Shown here: positions 1 through 5,647 of the stretch, piece after piece
How the letters are laid out: the number at the start of each line of letters is the position of its first letter
Numbering within the stretch: position 1 is the first letter of the stretch
Source of the DNA: Bacteroidota bacterium
GTDB taxonomy: Bacteria; Bacteroidota; Ignavibacteria; UBA10030; UBA6906
Length of the DNA: 5,647 nt
Direction: 5' to 3'
Assembly (NCBI GenBank): GCA_017860555.1
Contig: JAGDMJ010000241.1
Span: forward strand, 1-5,647
Made by a program: the position numbers and the translations under genes
Notes under the pieces: model-generated
What the model saw: the letters and a program-made list of their open reading frames with translations, nothing else
Told to the model about the DNA's origin: nothing
Databases searched by the model: none

Positions 1-612
1 TCCCGCGAAATGCACTGGTTGAAGATCGATCAGTACTTTTCCGGGGATCTGGACAACCCGCGGGTGGACTCGCAGCCGCGCATGTGCGTGCACTGCGAGA
101 ACGCGCCGTGCGAGGTGGTCTGCCCGGTCGCGGCGACCGTCCACGACTCCGAGGGGCTCAATGTCATGGTGTACAACCGGTGCGTGGGAACGCGTTACTG
201 CTCGAACAACTGCCCGTACAAGGTGCGCCGGTTCAACTTCCTGGAGTACTCCGACAATCAGGCATTGACGTTCGCGATGCAGAAGAACCCTGACGTGTCG
301 GTCCGGAGCCGCGGGGTGATGGAGAAATGCACCTACTGTGTACAGCGCATCAGCGCCGCGCGCATCGAGGCAAAGAAGGAAGACAGACCCATTCGTGACG
401 GCGAAGTGGTCACCGCGTGCCAATCGGCATGCCCGGCGCAGGCGATCGTCTTCGGGGATATCAACGACATGAAGACGAAAGTGCGGCAGTCCAAATCCGA
501 CCCCCGCACGTATGGCCTGCTGGCGGAGCTGAACACCCGTCCCCGGACGACATACCTCGCAAAGGTGACCAATCCCAACCCGGAGATCGAGGAGGAGAGC
601 CATAGCAGCTGA
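1..612 (+). CDS. actB: ActB, iron-sulfur subunit of Alternative Complex III (C-terminal part, 5' end cut off)
   Basis: This is the C-terminal ferredoxin-like region of ActB, which in ACIII passes electrons from quinol oxidised at ActC towards the haem subunits on the periplasmic side. The frame is open from base 1 (the first codons read S-R-E-M-H-W), so the gene starts upstream; full ActB also has a large molybdopterin-enzyme-like domain that is not visible here. Eleven cysteines are seen: CVHCENAPCEVVC (85-123), CVGTRYCSNNC (181-213), CTYC (328-339) and CQSAC (418-432). The GTRYCSNNCPYKVRRFNF stretch is very typical of the HybA/PsrB/ActB group. With an expected four-Cys motif upstream this makes fifteen ligands, which fits three [4Fe-4S] plus one [3Fe-4S], the set known for ActB. 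The stop is TGA at 610-612. The last codons cover a strong ribosome binding site for the next gene. Cluster assignment of individual cysteines is inference; the subunit identity is firm. Confidence 0.94.
   Translation, partial: SREMHWLKIDQYFSGDLDNPRVDSQPRMCVHCENAPCEVVCPVAATVHDSEGLNVMVYNRCVGTRYCSNNCPYKVRRFNFLEYSDNQALTFAMQKNPDVSVRSRGVMEKCTYCVQRISAARIEAKKEDRPIRDGEVVTACQSACPAQAIVFGDINDMKTKVRQSKSDPRTYGLLAELNTRPRTTYLAKVTNPNPEIEEESHSS
591..604 (+). promoter_or_regulatory. Strong Shine-Dalgarno site followed by ATA where an actC start codon is expected
   Basis: GGAGGA at 591-596 lies five bases before ATA at 602-604. The actC frame is open from here through to the GTG at 632, reading I-A-A-E-E-E-K-V-V-N and then V-T-N. 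The layout (SD, short spacer, start overlapping the actB stop at 610-612) matches the other junctions in this operon, but the codon is ATA rather than ATG. The downstream GTG at 632 has only a weak purine run, GAAGAAG at 611-617, about 14 bases away. Either ATA is used as a rare start, the base at 604 is a mutation or sequencing error, or the SD acts at GTG 632 from too far away. Confidence 0.5.
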
Positions 613-631
613 AGAAGAAAAAGTCGTCAAT

Positions 632-2011
632 GTGACGAACGCGCCACCGCTCGTCGCCCCTGGCAACACCTACGCGACGGTAACGGAAAAGGTCGCCGGA
701 GATGTGCTGACCCGCCCCACGCCCAGGGCGTGGTTCGTGGTCTTTGGTGTCGCCTTCCTCCTCGTCATGGTGTTCCTGGGGGCGGTGAGCTACCTGTTTG
801 CCCGCGGCGTTGGCATCTGGGGCGTGCGCATCCCGATCGCGTGGGGGTACGCGATCGTCAATTTCGTCTGGTGGATCGGTATCGGCCATGCTGGCACGCT
901 GATCTCCGCGATCTTGCTCTTGTTGCATCAGCACTGGCGGAATTCCATCAACCGCTTCGCCGAGGCCATGACGTTGTTTGCCGTGGCGTGCGCAGGGATG
1001 TTTCCGATTCTGCATCTCGGTCGGCCATGGCTCTTTTACTGGCTGTTCCCGTTCCCCAACCCCATGAACATCTGGCCTCAGTTTCGCAGCCCGCTGATCT
1101 GGGACGTGTTTGCCGTGTCCACGTATGCGACCATTTCGTTTGTCTACTGGTACGTGGGGATGATTCCGGACCTCGCCTCGATGCGTGACCGGGCGAAGAA
1201 GCGATGGGTCCAGGTGGTCTTTGGAATGCTCTCGCTGGGATGGCGCGGCGCGGCACGCCACTGGCACCGGTATGAGACCGTCTATCTTCTCCTCGCCGGG
1301 CTGGCTACGCCGCTGGTGGTGTCTGTGCACAGTGTGGTAAGTTTCGACTTCGCCATCAGCATTCTGCCCGGCTGGCACAGTACGATCTTCCCCCCCTACT
1401 TTGTGGCCGGGGCGATCTACTCCGGGTTCGCCATGGTGCTCACGCTGGTTATCCCGGTGCGGAAGCTCTACGGGCTGGAGGGCTTCATAACGCTCCGGCA
1501 CCTTGACTACATGGCCAAGGTCATGCTCGCAACCGGTTTGATCGTGGCGTACGGCTACCTGATGGAGGCTTTCTTCGCCTGGTACAGCGGAAACCCCTAT
1601 GAACGGTTCATGATGTTCAATCGCGCGGCCGGGCCGTACGCCTTGGGTTACTGGGCGCTGATCCTGTGCAACATTCTGCTTCCCCAACTGCTCTGGATCA
1701 AAGCCGTCCGACAGCACATGGTGGGGCTCTTCGTTATTTCGATTATCGTCAATATCGGCATGTGGCTCGAGCGCTTCGTGATCGTCATTACGAGCCTGCA
1801 CAGGGATTTCATACCGTCGGAATGGGCGATGTATTATCCCACGATCTGGGATTGGGCGACCTTTTTTGGGACGATCGGATTGTTCCTGGCACTGATGTTC
1901 CTGTTCATCCGATTCCTCCCGATGATGTCCATGTTCGAGTTGCGCCAGCTCATCCCGGTGAACGGCGATCGACGCGGGAACGGGACCGATGGAGGAGCGC
2001 ATGGCCGTTAA
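632..2011 (+). CDS. actC: ActC, NrfD/PsrC-like quinol-oxidising membrane subunit of Alternative Complex III
   Basis: A polytopic inner-membrane protein of the NrfD/PsrC family that in ACIII binds menaquinol and hands electrons to the iron-sulfur protein ActB. From GTG 632 it is 459 residues. About ten hydrophobic helices are seen, near residues 32-58, 66-99, 107-128, 157-178, 216-236, 254-276, 292-312, 338-358, 363-387 and 406-428. Recognisable ActC stretches are PPLVAPGNTYATVTEKV (5-21), GHAGTLISAILLLLHQHWR (85-103), HLGRPWLFYWLFPFPN (128-143), SVHSVVSFDFA (231-241) and NIGMWLERFVIV (374-385). A hydrophilic Gly/Arg-rich tail of about 15 residues ends the protein. The start is uncertain: GTG 632 is the first standard start codon in frame, but the good ribosome binding site sits before ATA 602, which would add ten residues (acidic, then KVVN). 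The stop TAA at 2009-2011 overlaps actD. Family identity is firm. Confidence 0.95.
   Translation: MTNAPPLVAPGNTYATVTEKVAGDVLTRPTPRAWFVVFGVAFLLVMVFLGAVSYLFARGVGIWGVRIPIAWGYAIVNFVWWIGIGHAGTLISAILLLLHQHWRNSINRFAEAMTLFAVACAGMFPILHLGRPWLFYWLFPFPNPMNIWPQFRSPLIWDVFAVSTYATISFVYWYVGMIPDLASMRDRAKKRWVQVVFGMLSLGWRGAARHWHRYETVYLLLAGLATPLVVSVHSVVSFDFAISILPGWHSTIFPPYFVAGAIYSGFAMVLTLVIPVRKLYGLEGFITLRHLDYMAKVMLATGLIVAYGYLMEAFFAWYSGNPYERFMMFNRAAGPYALGYWALILCNILLPQLLWIKAVRQHMVGLFVISIIVNIGMWLERFVIVITSLHRDFIPSEWAMYYPTIWDWATFFGTIGLFLALMFLFIRFLPMMSMFELRQLIPVNGDRRGNGTDGGAHGR
1991..1997 (+). promoter_or_regulatory. Ribosome binding site that fixes the actD start
   Basis: GGAGGAG lies just before ATG 2001 (five bases from GGAGG, three from the full match). 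It overlaps the end of the earlier in-frame ATG at 1989 and so cannot serve it. This favours 2001 as the actD start and drops the four extra residues M-E-E-R. The site lies inside the last codons of actC, a usual sign of translational coupling. Confidence 0.7.
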
Positions 2012-2555
2012 CGAGACGGTTGCGACGCGACCCGCGCTGTTCGGGCTCATGGCCGAATTTGACACCGCGGACCAGTTGCTCGAGGCAACCGTACGCACAA
2101 CTGCCGCCGGCTACAAACGGGTCGAGGCGTATTCGCCTTTTCCCATCGAGGGGCTTGCCGAGGCGATCGGGTTCCACACGCGCCTTCCGCTGATCGTCCT
2201 CGTCGCGGGAATCATCGGCGCGCTGAGCGGCTTCCTGCTGCAATACTGGGTCTCGGTCATTAACTATCCGCTGAATATCGGCGGGCGTCCGTTGAACAGC
2301 TGGCCTTCGTTTATCCCGGTCACGTTCGAGATGACGATTCTCGTCGCAGGCTTGACGGCGGTGATCGCGATGATTGTGCTGAACGGCCTTCCGATGCCCT
2401 ATCACCCGGTGTTCAATGTGCCCCGCTTCGAGCTGGCATCGAACGACCGGTTCTTCCTGACGATCGAGGCCATGGACACACAATTCCAGTTGAACCAGAC
2501 AAGAACGTTCCTGGAGGGATTGGGGTCGAAGGGAGTATACGAGGTCGAGGAATGA
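2001..2555 (+). CDS. actD: ActD, DUF3341 membrane subunit of Alternative Complex III
   Basis: ActD is the small membrane subunit of ACIII (DUF3341 family). It packs between the quinone-binding subunits, and no cofactor is known for it. The protein is 184 residues from ATG 2001. It starts with a soluble stretch including FGLMAEFDTADQLLEAT (14-30) and GYKRVEAYSPFPIEGL (37-52), the usual ActD opening. Two membrane helices follow at about 62-85 and 104-128, joined by NYPLNIGGRPLNSWPSFIPV (88-107), which is highly typical of the family. The C-terminal part, PMPYHPVFNVP (131-141) then NDRFFLTIEA (148-157), is also typical. It overlaps the end of actC by 11 bases. An alternative ATG at 1989 is in frame but has no ribosome binding site. 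There are no cysteine or haem motifs, as expected. The stop is TGA 2553-2555, after which the only sizeable gap in the cluster begins. Confidence 0.94.
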   Translation: MAVNETVATRPALFGLMAEFDTADQLLEATVRTTAAGYKRVEAYSPFPIEGLAEAIGFHTRLPLIVLVAGIIGALSGFLLQYWVSVINYPLNIGGRPLNSWPSFIPVTFEMTILVAGLTAVIAMIVLNGLPMPYHPVFNVPRFELASNDRFFLTIEAMDTQFQLNQTRTFLEGLGSKGVYEVEE

Positions 2556-2567
2556 AGAGGACGAAGA

Positions 2568-2673
2568 GTGTTCATCTGTGGCAAAGTCTAGAGCTACGAG
2601 ACGTAAGCTGAGAAAACCAAATTATCAAATCTGTGTTCATCCGCTATCAACATGTGTATTCATCTGTGGCTAA
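2568..2673 (+). repeat. Three degenerate copies of a GTGTTCATCTGTGGC-like repeat in the actD-actE gap
   Basis: The gap after actD holds three related short words. Copy 1 is GTGTTCATCTGTGGCAAA at 2568-2585, copy 2 is ATCTGTGTTCATCCGC at 2629-2644, and copy 3 is GTGTATTCATCTGTGGCTAA at 2654-2673. Between copies 1 and 2 is an imperfect hairpin, AGCTACG (2592-2598) and CGTAAGCT (2602-2609), with a three-base loop and one bulged A. No T-run follows it, so it is not a convincing terminator. The DNA around 2611-2635 is clearly richer in A and T than its surroundings. From memory, similar ATCTGTGTTCATCTGTGG strings occur scattered between genes in several environmental bacterial genomes, but I cannot verify that here. 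The third copy contains the favoured start codon of actE. No clear promoter was found, although the AT-rich patch could host one. Confidence 0.6.
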
Positions 2674-3247
2674 GAAGAACCGTCACGAAGCCTTCATCGG
2701 CCTCCTGGTAGTCGTCACGCTCTTCGCAGGCTGTCATAGCGATATGTATGACCAGCCTCGGGGCAAGCCGCTGGCCGAAAGCCGCTTCTTTGAGAACGGC
2801 CAGGTCTCGCGGCCGCTCGTCGAGGGAACGGTGCCGCACAACCCGGAGAGAAAGGACGAACTCCTCCTGACGGGGAGGCTGAACGGGCAACTATCAGATA
2901 CGTTTCCGTTCCGTGTGACGAAAGATGTTCTCGAGCGCGGGCGCGAGCGGTACAATGTTTACTGTTCACCCTGCCATGGATTGCTGGGAGATGGCAAAGG
3001 GATGATTGTGCGCCGGGGCTTTCCGGCTCCGCCATCGTTGCACTCGGACACGTTGCGCGCCAAGCCGGCCGGCCATTATGTGGATGTGATCGCCCACGGC
3101 CTCGGGAAGATGTTCCCCTATGCCGACCGCGTGCAGGTACATGACCGCTGGGCCATCACGGCGTATATTCGCGCGCTGCAGCTCAGTCAACACGCGACGG
3201 CGCAGGATCTCAGCGAAGTACAACGACGTCCACTGGCAGGAGAATGA
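2666..3247 (+). CDS. actE: ActE, monohaem cytochrome c lipoprotein subunit of Alternative Complex III
   Basis: ActE is a membrane-anchored periplasmic c-type cytochrome that, with pentahaem ActA, carries electrons out of the complex. From GTG 2666 the protein is 193 residues and begins with a basic n-region (MAKKNRHE), a hydrophobic core and the lipobox-like LFAGC with Cys23 (2732-2734), so it is probably a lipoprotein. Phe at -3 is slightly unusual. Next comes MYDQPRGKPLAESRFF and SRPLVEGTVP, typical of ActE. The haem-binding CSPCH is at residues 100-104 (2963-2977), and Met149 in GKMFPYADRV (ATG 3110) is the likely distal ligand, with a WAITAYIRALQ helix after it. Earlier in-frame GTG codons at 2633 and 2654 would add up to 11 residues lying wholly in repeat DNA. 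None of the candidate starts has a recognisable ribosome binding site, so the exact start is uncertain. The stop overlaps the actF start. Confidence 0.92.
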   Translation: MAKKNRHEAFIGLLVVVTLFAGCHSDMYDQPRGKPLAESRFFENGQVSRPLVEGTVPHNPERKDELLLTGRLNGQLSDTFPFRVTKDVLERGRERYNVYCSPCHGLLGDGKGMIVRRGFPAPPSLHSDTLRAKPAGHYVDVIAHGLGKMFPYADRVQVHDRWAITAYIRALQLSQHATAQDLSEVQRRPLAGE

Positions 3248-4422
3248 TGAACACGCAAGCGAATTCCCCCCGGCTGGGAACCATACAGAGGAACGCACTG
3301 ATCGCGGCTGCGGCCGGGGGGCTCGGCTGCGTTGCCGGCGCGATCCTCGACCCGGGGCGGTTCTTCGCGTCATATCTGTTCGCGTTCGTCTTCTGGTGCA
3401 ACCTTTCGCTCGGATTCCTGGGAGTTACGATGCTCCATCATATGACATCGGGGCGCTGGAGCTTCCTCATCCAGCGTATTAGCGAAGCGGGCATGCGGGT
3501 GCTGCCGGTGCTCGCGCTTCTGTTCGTTCCGCTCTTCTTCGGCCTTGATCACCTGTATCCCTGGGTCAGGCACCATGAAGAACCGGCGATCGCGTCGCGA
3601 GGCGAGTATCTGAACGTTTCCTTCTTCATCATTCGGACGGTCTTCTATTTCCTCGTCTGGACCGGTATGGCCTTCTTGCTCAGCCGCTGGTCGCACCGGC
3701 AGGACGCGGAGGCAGACCCGCGCCTCACGCGTTCGTTGCGCCTTCTCAGCGCTCCGGGCCTGATCGTCTACACGCTGACGGCGACATTCGCAGCGGTAGA
3801 CTGGACCATGTCGCTTCAACCGGAGTGGTTTTCCACGATCTACGGGATGCTGGCCGTCGTCGGGCAGGTGCTTGCCGCGCTTGCCGTGGCCGCGATCGCG
3901 CTGCGCACGCTTACGGCGTCAGGCCCGCTTGCCGATGTCGTGGCTCCCCGCCCGTTGAACGACCTGGGCAACATGATTCTGGCATTCGTCGTTCTCTGGA
4001 CATACATGTCGTTCTCCCAGTTTTTGATCATCTGGGCCGGGAATCTGCCGGAGGAGATCCCCTGGTACGTTACCCGCCTCGGCGGAGAATGGCGTACGGT
4101 TGCGCTGGTCCTGATCATCTTCCACTTCGCCGTGCCGTTCTTCCTGCTGCTGATCCGGCGGAACAAGCGATCGCTCCGGATGCTCGCGCTCATCGCGGCG
4201 GGCATCCTCCTCATGCGCATCGTGGACGTCTATTGGATCGTGATCCCCGGGGCGCTGCCGCAGGACGCTGGCGTTCACTGGATCGATCTCGCGGCGTTCC
4301 TTGCCATCGGCGGGGTATGGGTGGTCACGTTTATCCGGCAGATCCGGCAGGTGTCGTTGCTGCCGTTGCACGACCCGCGCTTTGCCGTCCTCACAGAACC
4401 GGTGGGAGGAGAACCAGCATGA
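3247..4422 (+). CDS. actF: ActF, second large quinone-type membrane subunit of Alternative Complex III
   Basis: ActF is the second ten-helix membrane subunit of ACIII. It is related in fold to ActC/NrfD and is often named quinol:cytochrome c oxidoreductase quinone-binding subunit 2. Whether it truly binds quinone or conducts protons is not settled for the family. The protein is 391 residues from ATG 3247. Helices lie near residues 16-33, 42-65, 83-101, 123-145, 168-186, 199-219, 240-263, 284-302, 311-334 and 346-364. Family signatures are DWTMSLQPEWFSTIYG (185-200), YMSFSQFLIIW (253-263) and GNLPEEIPWY (265-274), plus the early LGVTMLHHMTSGRW (58-71). Two adjacent ATGs are possible. ATG 3244 overlaps the actE stop by four bases but lies only one base from the AGGAG at 3238-3242, while ATG 3247 lies four bases from it and is preferred. 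The difference is one residue. The stop TGA 4420-4422 overlaps the next start. Confidence 0.94.
   Translation: MNTQANSPRLGTIQRNALIAAAAGGLGCVAGAILDPGRFFASYLFAFVFWCNLSLGFLGVTMLHHMTSGRWSFLIQRISEAGMRVLPVLALLFVPLFFGLDHLYPWVRHHEEPAIASRGEYLNVSFFIIRTVFYFLVWTGMAFLLSRWSHRQDAEADPRLTRSLRLLSAPGLIVYTLTATFAAVDWTMSLQPEWFSTIYGMLAVVGQVLAALAVAAIALRTLTASGPLADVVAPRPLNDLGNMILAFVVLWTYMSFSQFLIIWAGNLPEEIPWYVTRLGGEWRTVALVLIIFHFAVPFFLLLIRRNKRSLRMLALIAAGILLMRIVDVYWIVIPGALPQDAGVHWIDLAAFLAIGGVWVVTFIRQIRQVSLLPLHDPRFAVLTEPVGGEPA
4404..4411 (+). promoter_or_regulatory. Ribosome binding site that sets the start of the small membrane protein
   Basis: GGGAGGAG lies seven bases before ATG 4419, within the last codons of actF. 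The frame of the small protein is open far upstream through actF, so this strong site and the four-base ATGA overlap decide that translation begins at 4419. Confidence 0.75.
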
Positions 4423-4868
4423 AGTCGTCAAAAGATGTTCACCCGGTTTCGGAAGAGGGGGGCAAAGGATACGAAACGCGCGATGCCAACCCGGGCATGT
4501 TGTTTGCCGTAGGCGGCGGATTGATCGCGCTGATTCTGGTATTCATGCTTGCCGTCCTCGGCGTGTTAAAGCTGTTCGAGGGACATAAACCGACCTCCGG
4601 CGAGCCTCCGCCTCCAGCGACGGCGGAAAAGAATATCGTTCCCCCGGAGCCGCGGCTGCAGGTGAACCCTCAGGCCGACTACGCGAGGATGTACACAGAG
4701 CAGGATTCGCTGCTCCGCAGCTACGGCTGGGTGGACCAGAGGCTTGGAATCGTACACATACCTATAGACACGGCCATAGCCATTGTCGCATCGCGTGATC
4801 TGCCGTTCAAGGCACAGGCGCCAAGGATCTCCGAGGATGGTACTGCCGGCACAGGGAGGAACAGATGA
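4419..4868 (+). CDS. Small single-helix membrane protein with a YGWVD-type C-terminal segment, function unknown
   Basis: A 149-residue protein coupled to actF by an ATGA overlap. Visible parts in order are a polar, charged N-terminus (1-25), one hydrophobic helix at about 26-52 containing a Gly triplet, and a proline-rich linker (54-80, including GEPPPPA). A compact C-terminal segment follows, with DYARMYTEQDSLLRSYGWVD (87-106), then GIVHIPIDTAIAIVA (110-124) and RDLPFK (126-131). The likely topology is N-terminus inside and C-terminal segment in the periplasm. It has no cysteine, haem motif or known catalytic residue. From memory, small proteins with a similar S-Y-G-W-V-D...I-P-I-D-x-A motif occur beside caa3/aa3 oxidase genes in other phyla. 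That would suit an accessory or assembly role for ACIII, the oxidase or a supercomplex of both, but this is inference. It holds the position where some operons carry an extra small Act subunit, and I do not assign it such a name. That the gene is real is supported by the RBS and by overlaps on both sides. Confidence 0.85.
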   Translation: MKSSKDVHPVSEEGGKGYETRDANPGMLFAVGGGLIALILVFMLAVLGVLKLFEGHKPTSGEPPPPATAEKNIVPPEPRLQVNPQADYARMYTEQDSLLRSYGWVDQRLGIVHIPIDTAIAIVASRDLPFKAQAPRISEDGTAGTGRNR

Positions 4869-5647
4869 AAAACACATTGCGAGTCCTGAGCATGCTGTTG
4901 ATGTTCTCTCCGGCGCTCGCGCCCGCCCAGAAATTCGTCTCGGGCCCGCCGAATTCCGCACCCCCGTCCATCCTTGAACGGGTTGCCCTGGATCAGAACC
5001 TGGATGCGCAGGTGCCGCTCGATCTGACGTTCCGTGATGAATTGGGAGCGACCGTGCGTCTCGGGGAGTTTTTTCACGACAAGCCGGTCGTCCTCTCGCT
5101 TGTCTATTACAACTGCCCCATGCTCTGCACCGAAGTCCTCAACGGCATGAAAGGCGTCTTCCGTCATCTTCCCCTGGTGGTGGGAAGGGACTTCGAGGTC
5201 ATCACGGTCAGCATTGATCCCACCGAAACGCCATTGCTCGCGGCCGAGAAGAAGGCAAAGTATCTCGAAGGGTACGAGCATCCAGAAGGGACGTCGGGTT
5301 GGCACTTTCTGACCGGGGACGAACGGCAGATCCGCATACTGGCGGACGTGGTCGGGTTCCGGTATGTGTACGACCCTCAAACCAAACAATACGCGCATGC
5401 CGCGGGCATCATGGTACTGACCCCCGGGGGGAGCGTGGCGCGCTACCTGTACGGCGTCGATTACCTGATCAAGGACATGCGGCTCGCGCTCGTGGAAGCC
5501 TCCAACAACACCATCGGCTCTCCGATCGATCAGGTGCTTCTTCTCTGTTATCATTATGATCCCACCACCGGCAAATACGGCCTGGTGGTCATGAACCTTC
5601 TGAAGATCAGCGGCGCCATCACCCTGCTGGTGCTGGGGGGATTCATT
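4865..5647 (+). CDS. SCO1/SenC family copper chaperone with C-terminal membrane helix (3' end cut off)
   Basis: SCO proteins are thioredoxin-fold periplasmic copper chaperones that help build the CuA centre of cytochrome c oxidase. The frame is open from ATG 4865 to the window edge (261 residues so far). AGGGAGGA at 4853-4860, four bases upstream, and a four-base ATGA overlap support this start. A signal peptide is seen (KNTLRVLSMLLMFSPALAPA), with probable cleavage after Ala19 or Ala21. The copper-binding CPMLC is at residues 84-88 (5114-5128) and the distal histidine is His178 in YAHAAGI (CAT 5396-5398), so the full Cys-Cys-His set is present. After the domain come NNTIGSPIDQVLLLCYHYDP and then a hydrophobic segment (about 240-261) that runs off the window. 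This C-terminal anchor differs from the N-terminal anchor of mitochondrial and many proteobacterial SCO proteins, but I recall it as common in ACIII-bearing phyla. Its position suggests that oxidase (cox) genes follow. Confidence 0.93.
   Translation, partial: MKNTLRVLSMLLMFSPALAPAQKFVSGPPNSAPPSILERVALDQNLDAQVPLDLTFRDELGATVRLGEFFHDKPVVLSLVYYNCPMLCTEVLNGMKGVFRHLPLVVGRDFEVITVSIDPTETPLLAAEKKAKYLEGYEHPEGTSGWHFLTGDERQIRILADVVGFRYVYDPQTKQYAHAAGIMVLTPGGSVARYLYGVDYLIKDMRLALVEASNNTIGSPIDQVLLLCYHYDPTTGKYGLVVMNLLKISGAITLLVLGGFI

Noticed and set aside
461..2098. Long open frame on the minus strand (545 codons) across actC
   Set aside because: It lies opposite a well-recognised ActC. Its product is rich in His, Arg, Asp, Glu and Pro in the manner of the reverse complement of hydrophobic GC-rich codons, and it matches no family I know.
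1950..2483. Minus-strand open frame of 177 codons across actD
   Set aside because: It is the reverse-strand shadow of a clear ActD and has no family features of its own.
2592..2609. Imperfect hairpin after actD considered as a terminator
   Set aside because: The stem is short with a bulge and a three-base loop, and no T-run follows. Termination inside an ACIII operon before actE would also be unexpected.
3825..4418. Upstream extension of the small membrane protein's frame through actF
   Set aside because: This part overlaps actF out of frame and reads as Arg/Ala/Gly-rich shadow sequence. A strong ribosome binding site and ATGA overlap place the start at 4419.
4721..5554. Minus-strand open frame of 277 codons across the small protein and sco
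   Set aside because: It covers a SCO gene with all its catalytic motifs intact on the plus strand. The minus product has low-complexity charged composition and no recognisable domain.
1..5647. Search for a novel defence system, mobile element, CRISPR array or RNA gene
   Set aside because: Coding density is near complete with respiratory genes of known families. The only unexplained DNA is the actD-actE gap, which shows short degenerate repeats but no regular spacers, terminal inverted repeats with target duplications, or tRNA/rRNA-like structure.

Overview
The window is one strand-consistent gene cluster (all genes on +) for a quinol-oxidising respiratory complex, Alternative Complex III (ACIII), followed by the start of what looks like a cytochrome oxidase maturation/oxidase section. 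No complete respiratory bc1-type gene, RNA gene, transposase, CRISPR array or phage gene is seen. ACIII with an NrfD-type ActC, two DUF3341/ActF-type membrane subunits and a SCO protein with a C-terminal membrane helix points to a GC-rich, Gram-negative, aerobic bacterium outside the Proteobacteria. Acidobacteriota, Gemmatimonadota, Verrucomicrobiota or the Bacteroidota/Ignavibacteria/Rhodothermota side are all plausible. I cannot fix the phylum from this window.

Layout: 1-612 is the C-terminal, iron-sulfur part of ActB (its start lies upstream). Next come ActC at 632-2011 (its start is uncertain), ActD at 2001-2555, a 110-base gap carrying three copies of a short GTGTTCATCTGTGG-like repeat, and ActE (monohaem cytochrome c lipoprotein) at 2666-3247. 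ActF follows at 3247-4422, then a small single-helix membrane protein of unknown function at 4419-4868. A SCO/SenC copper chaperone starts at 4865 and runs off the right edge. ActA, the pentahaem subunit, would be expected left of the window.

How the genes work together (family knowledge plus inference): ActC, and perhaps ActF, sit in the membrane and handle menaquinol. Electrons pass through the iron-sulfur clusters of ActB to the haems of ActA and ActE, and then to a cytochrome c or directly to a haem-copper oxidase. SCO would help deliver copper to the CuA centre of that oxidase, so a caa3/aa3-type cox operon is expected right of the window. Almost all junctions are 4-11 base overlaps with strong Shine-Dalgarno sites, implying one translationally coupled transcript. 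The exceptions are the actB-actC junction and the repeat-bearing gap between actD and actE.

The known complex explains most of the window. The points worth a second look are the apparent ATA codon where the actC start should be, the repeat cluster that supplies the putative actE start codon, and the small conserved-looking membrane protein between actF and sco.
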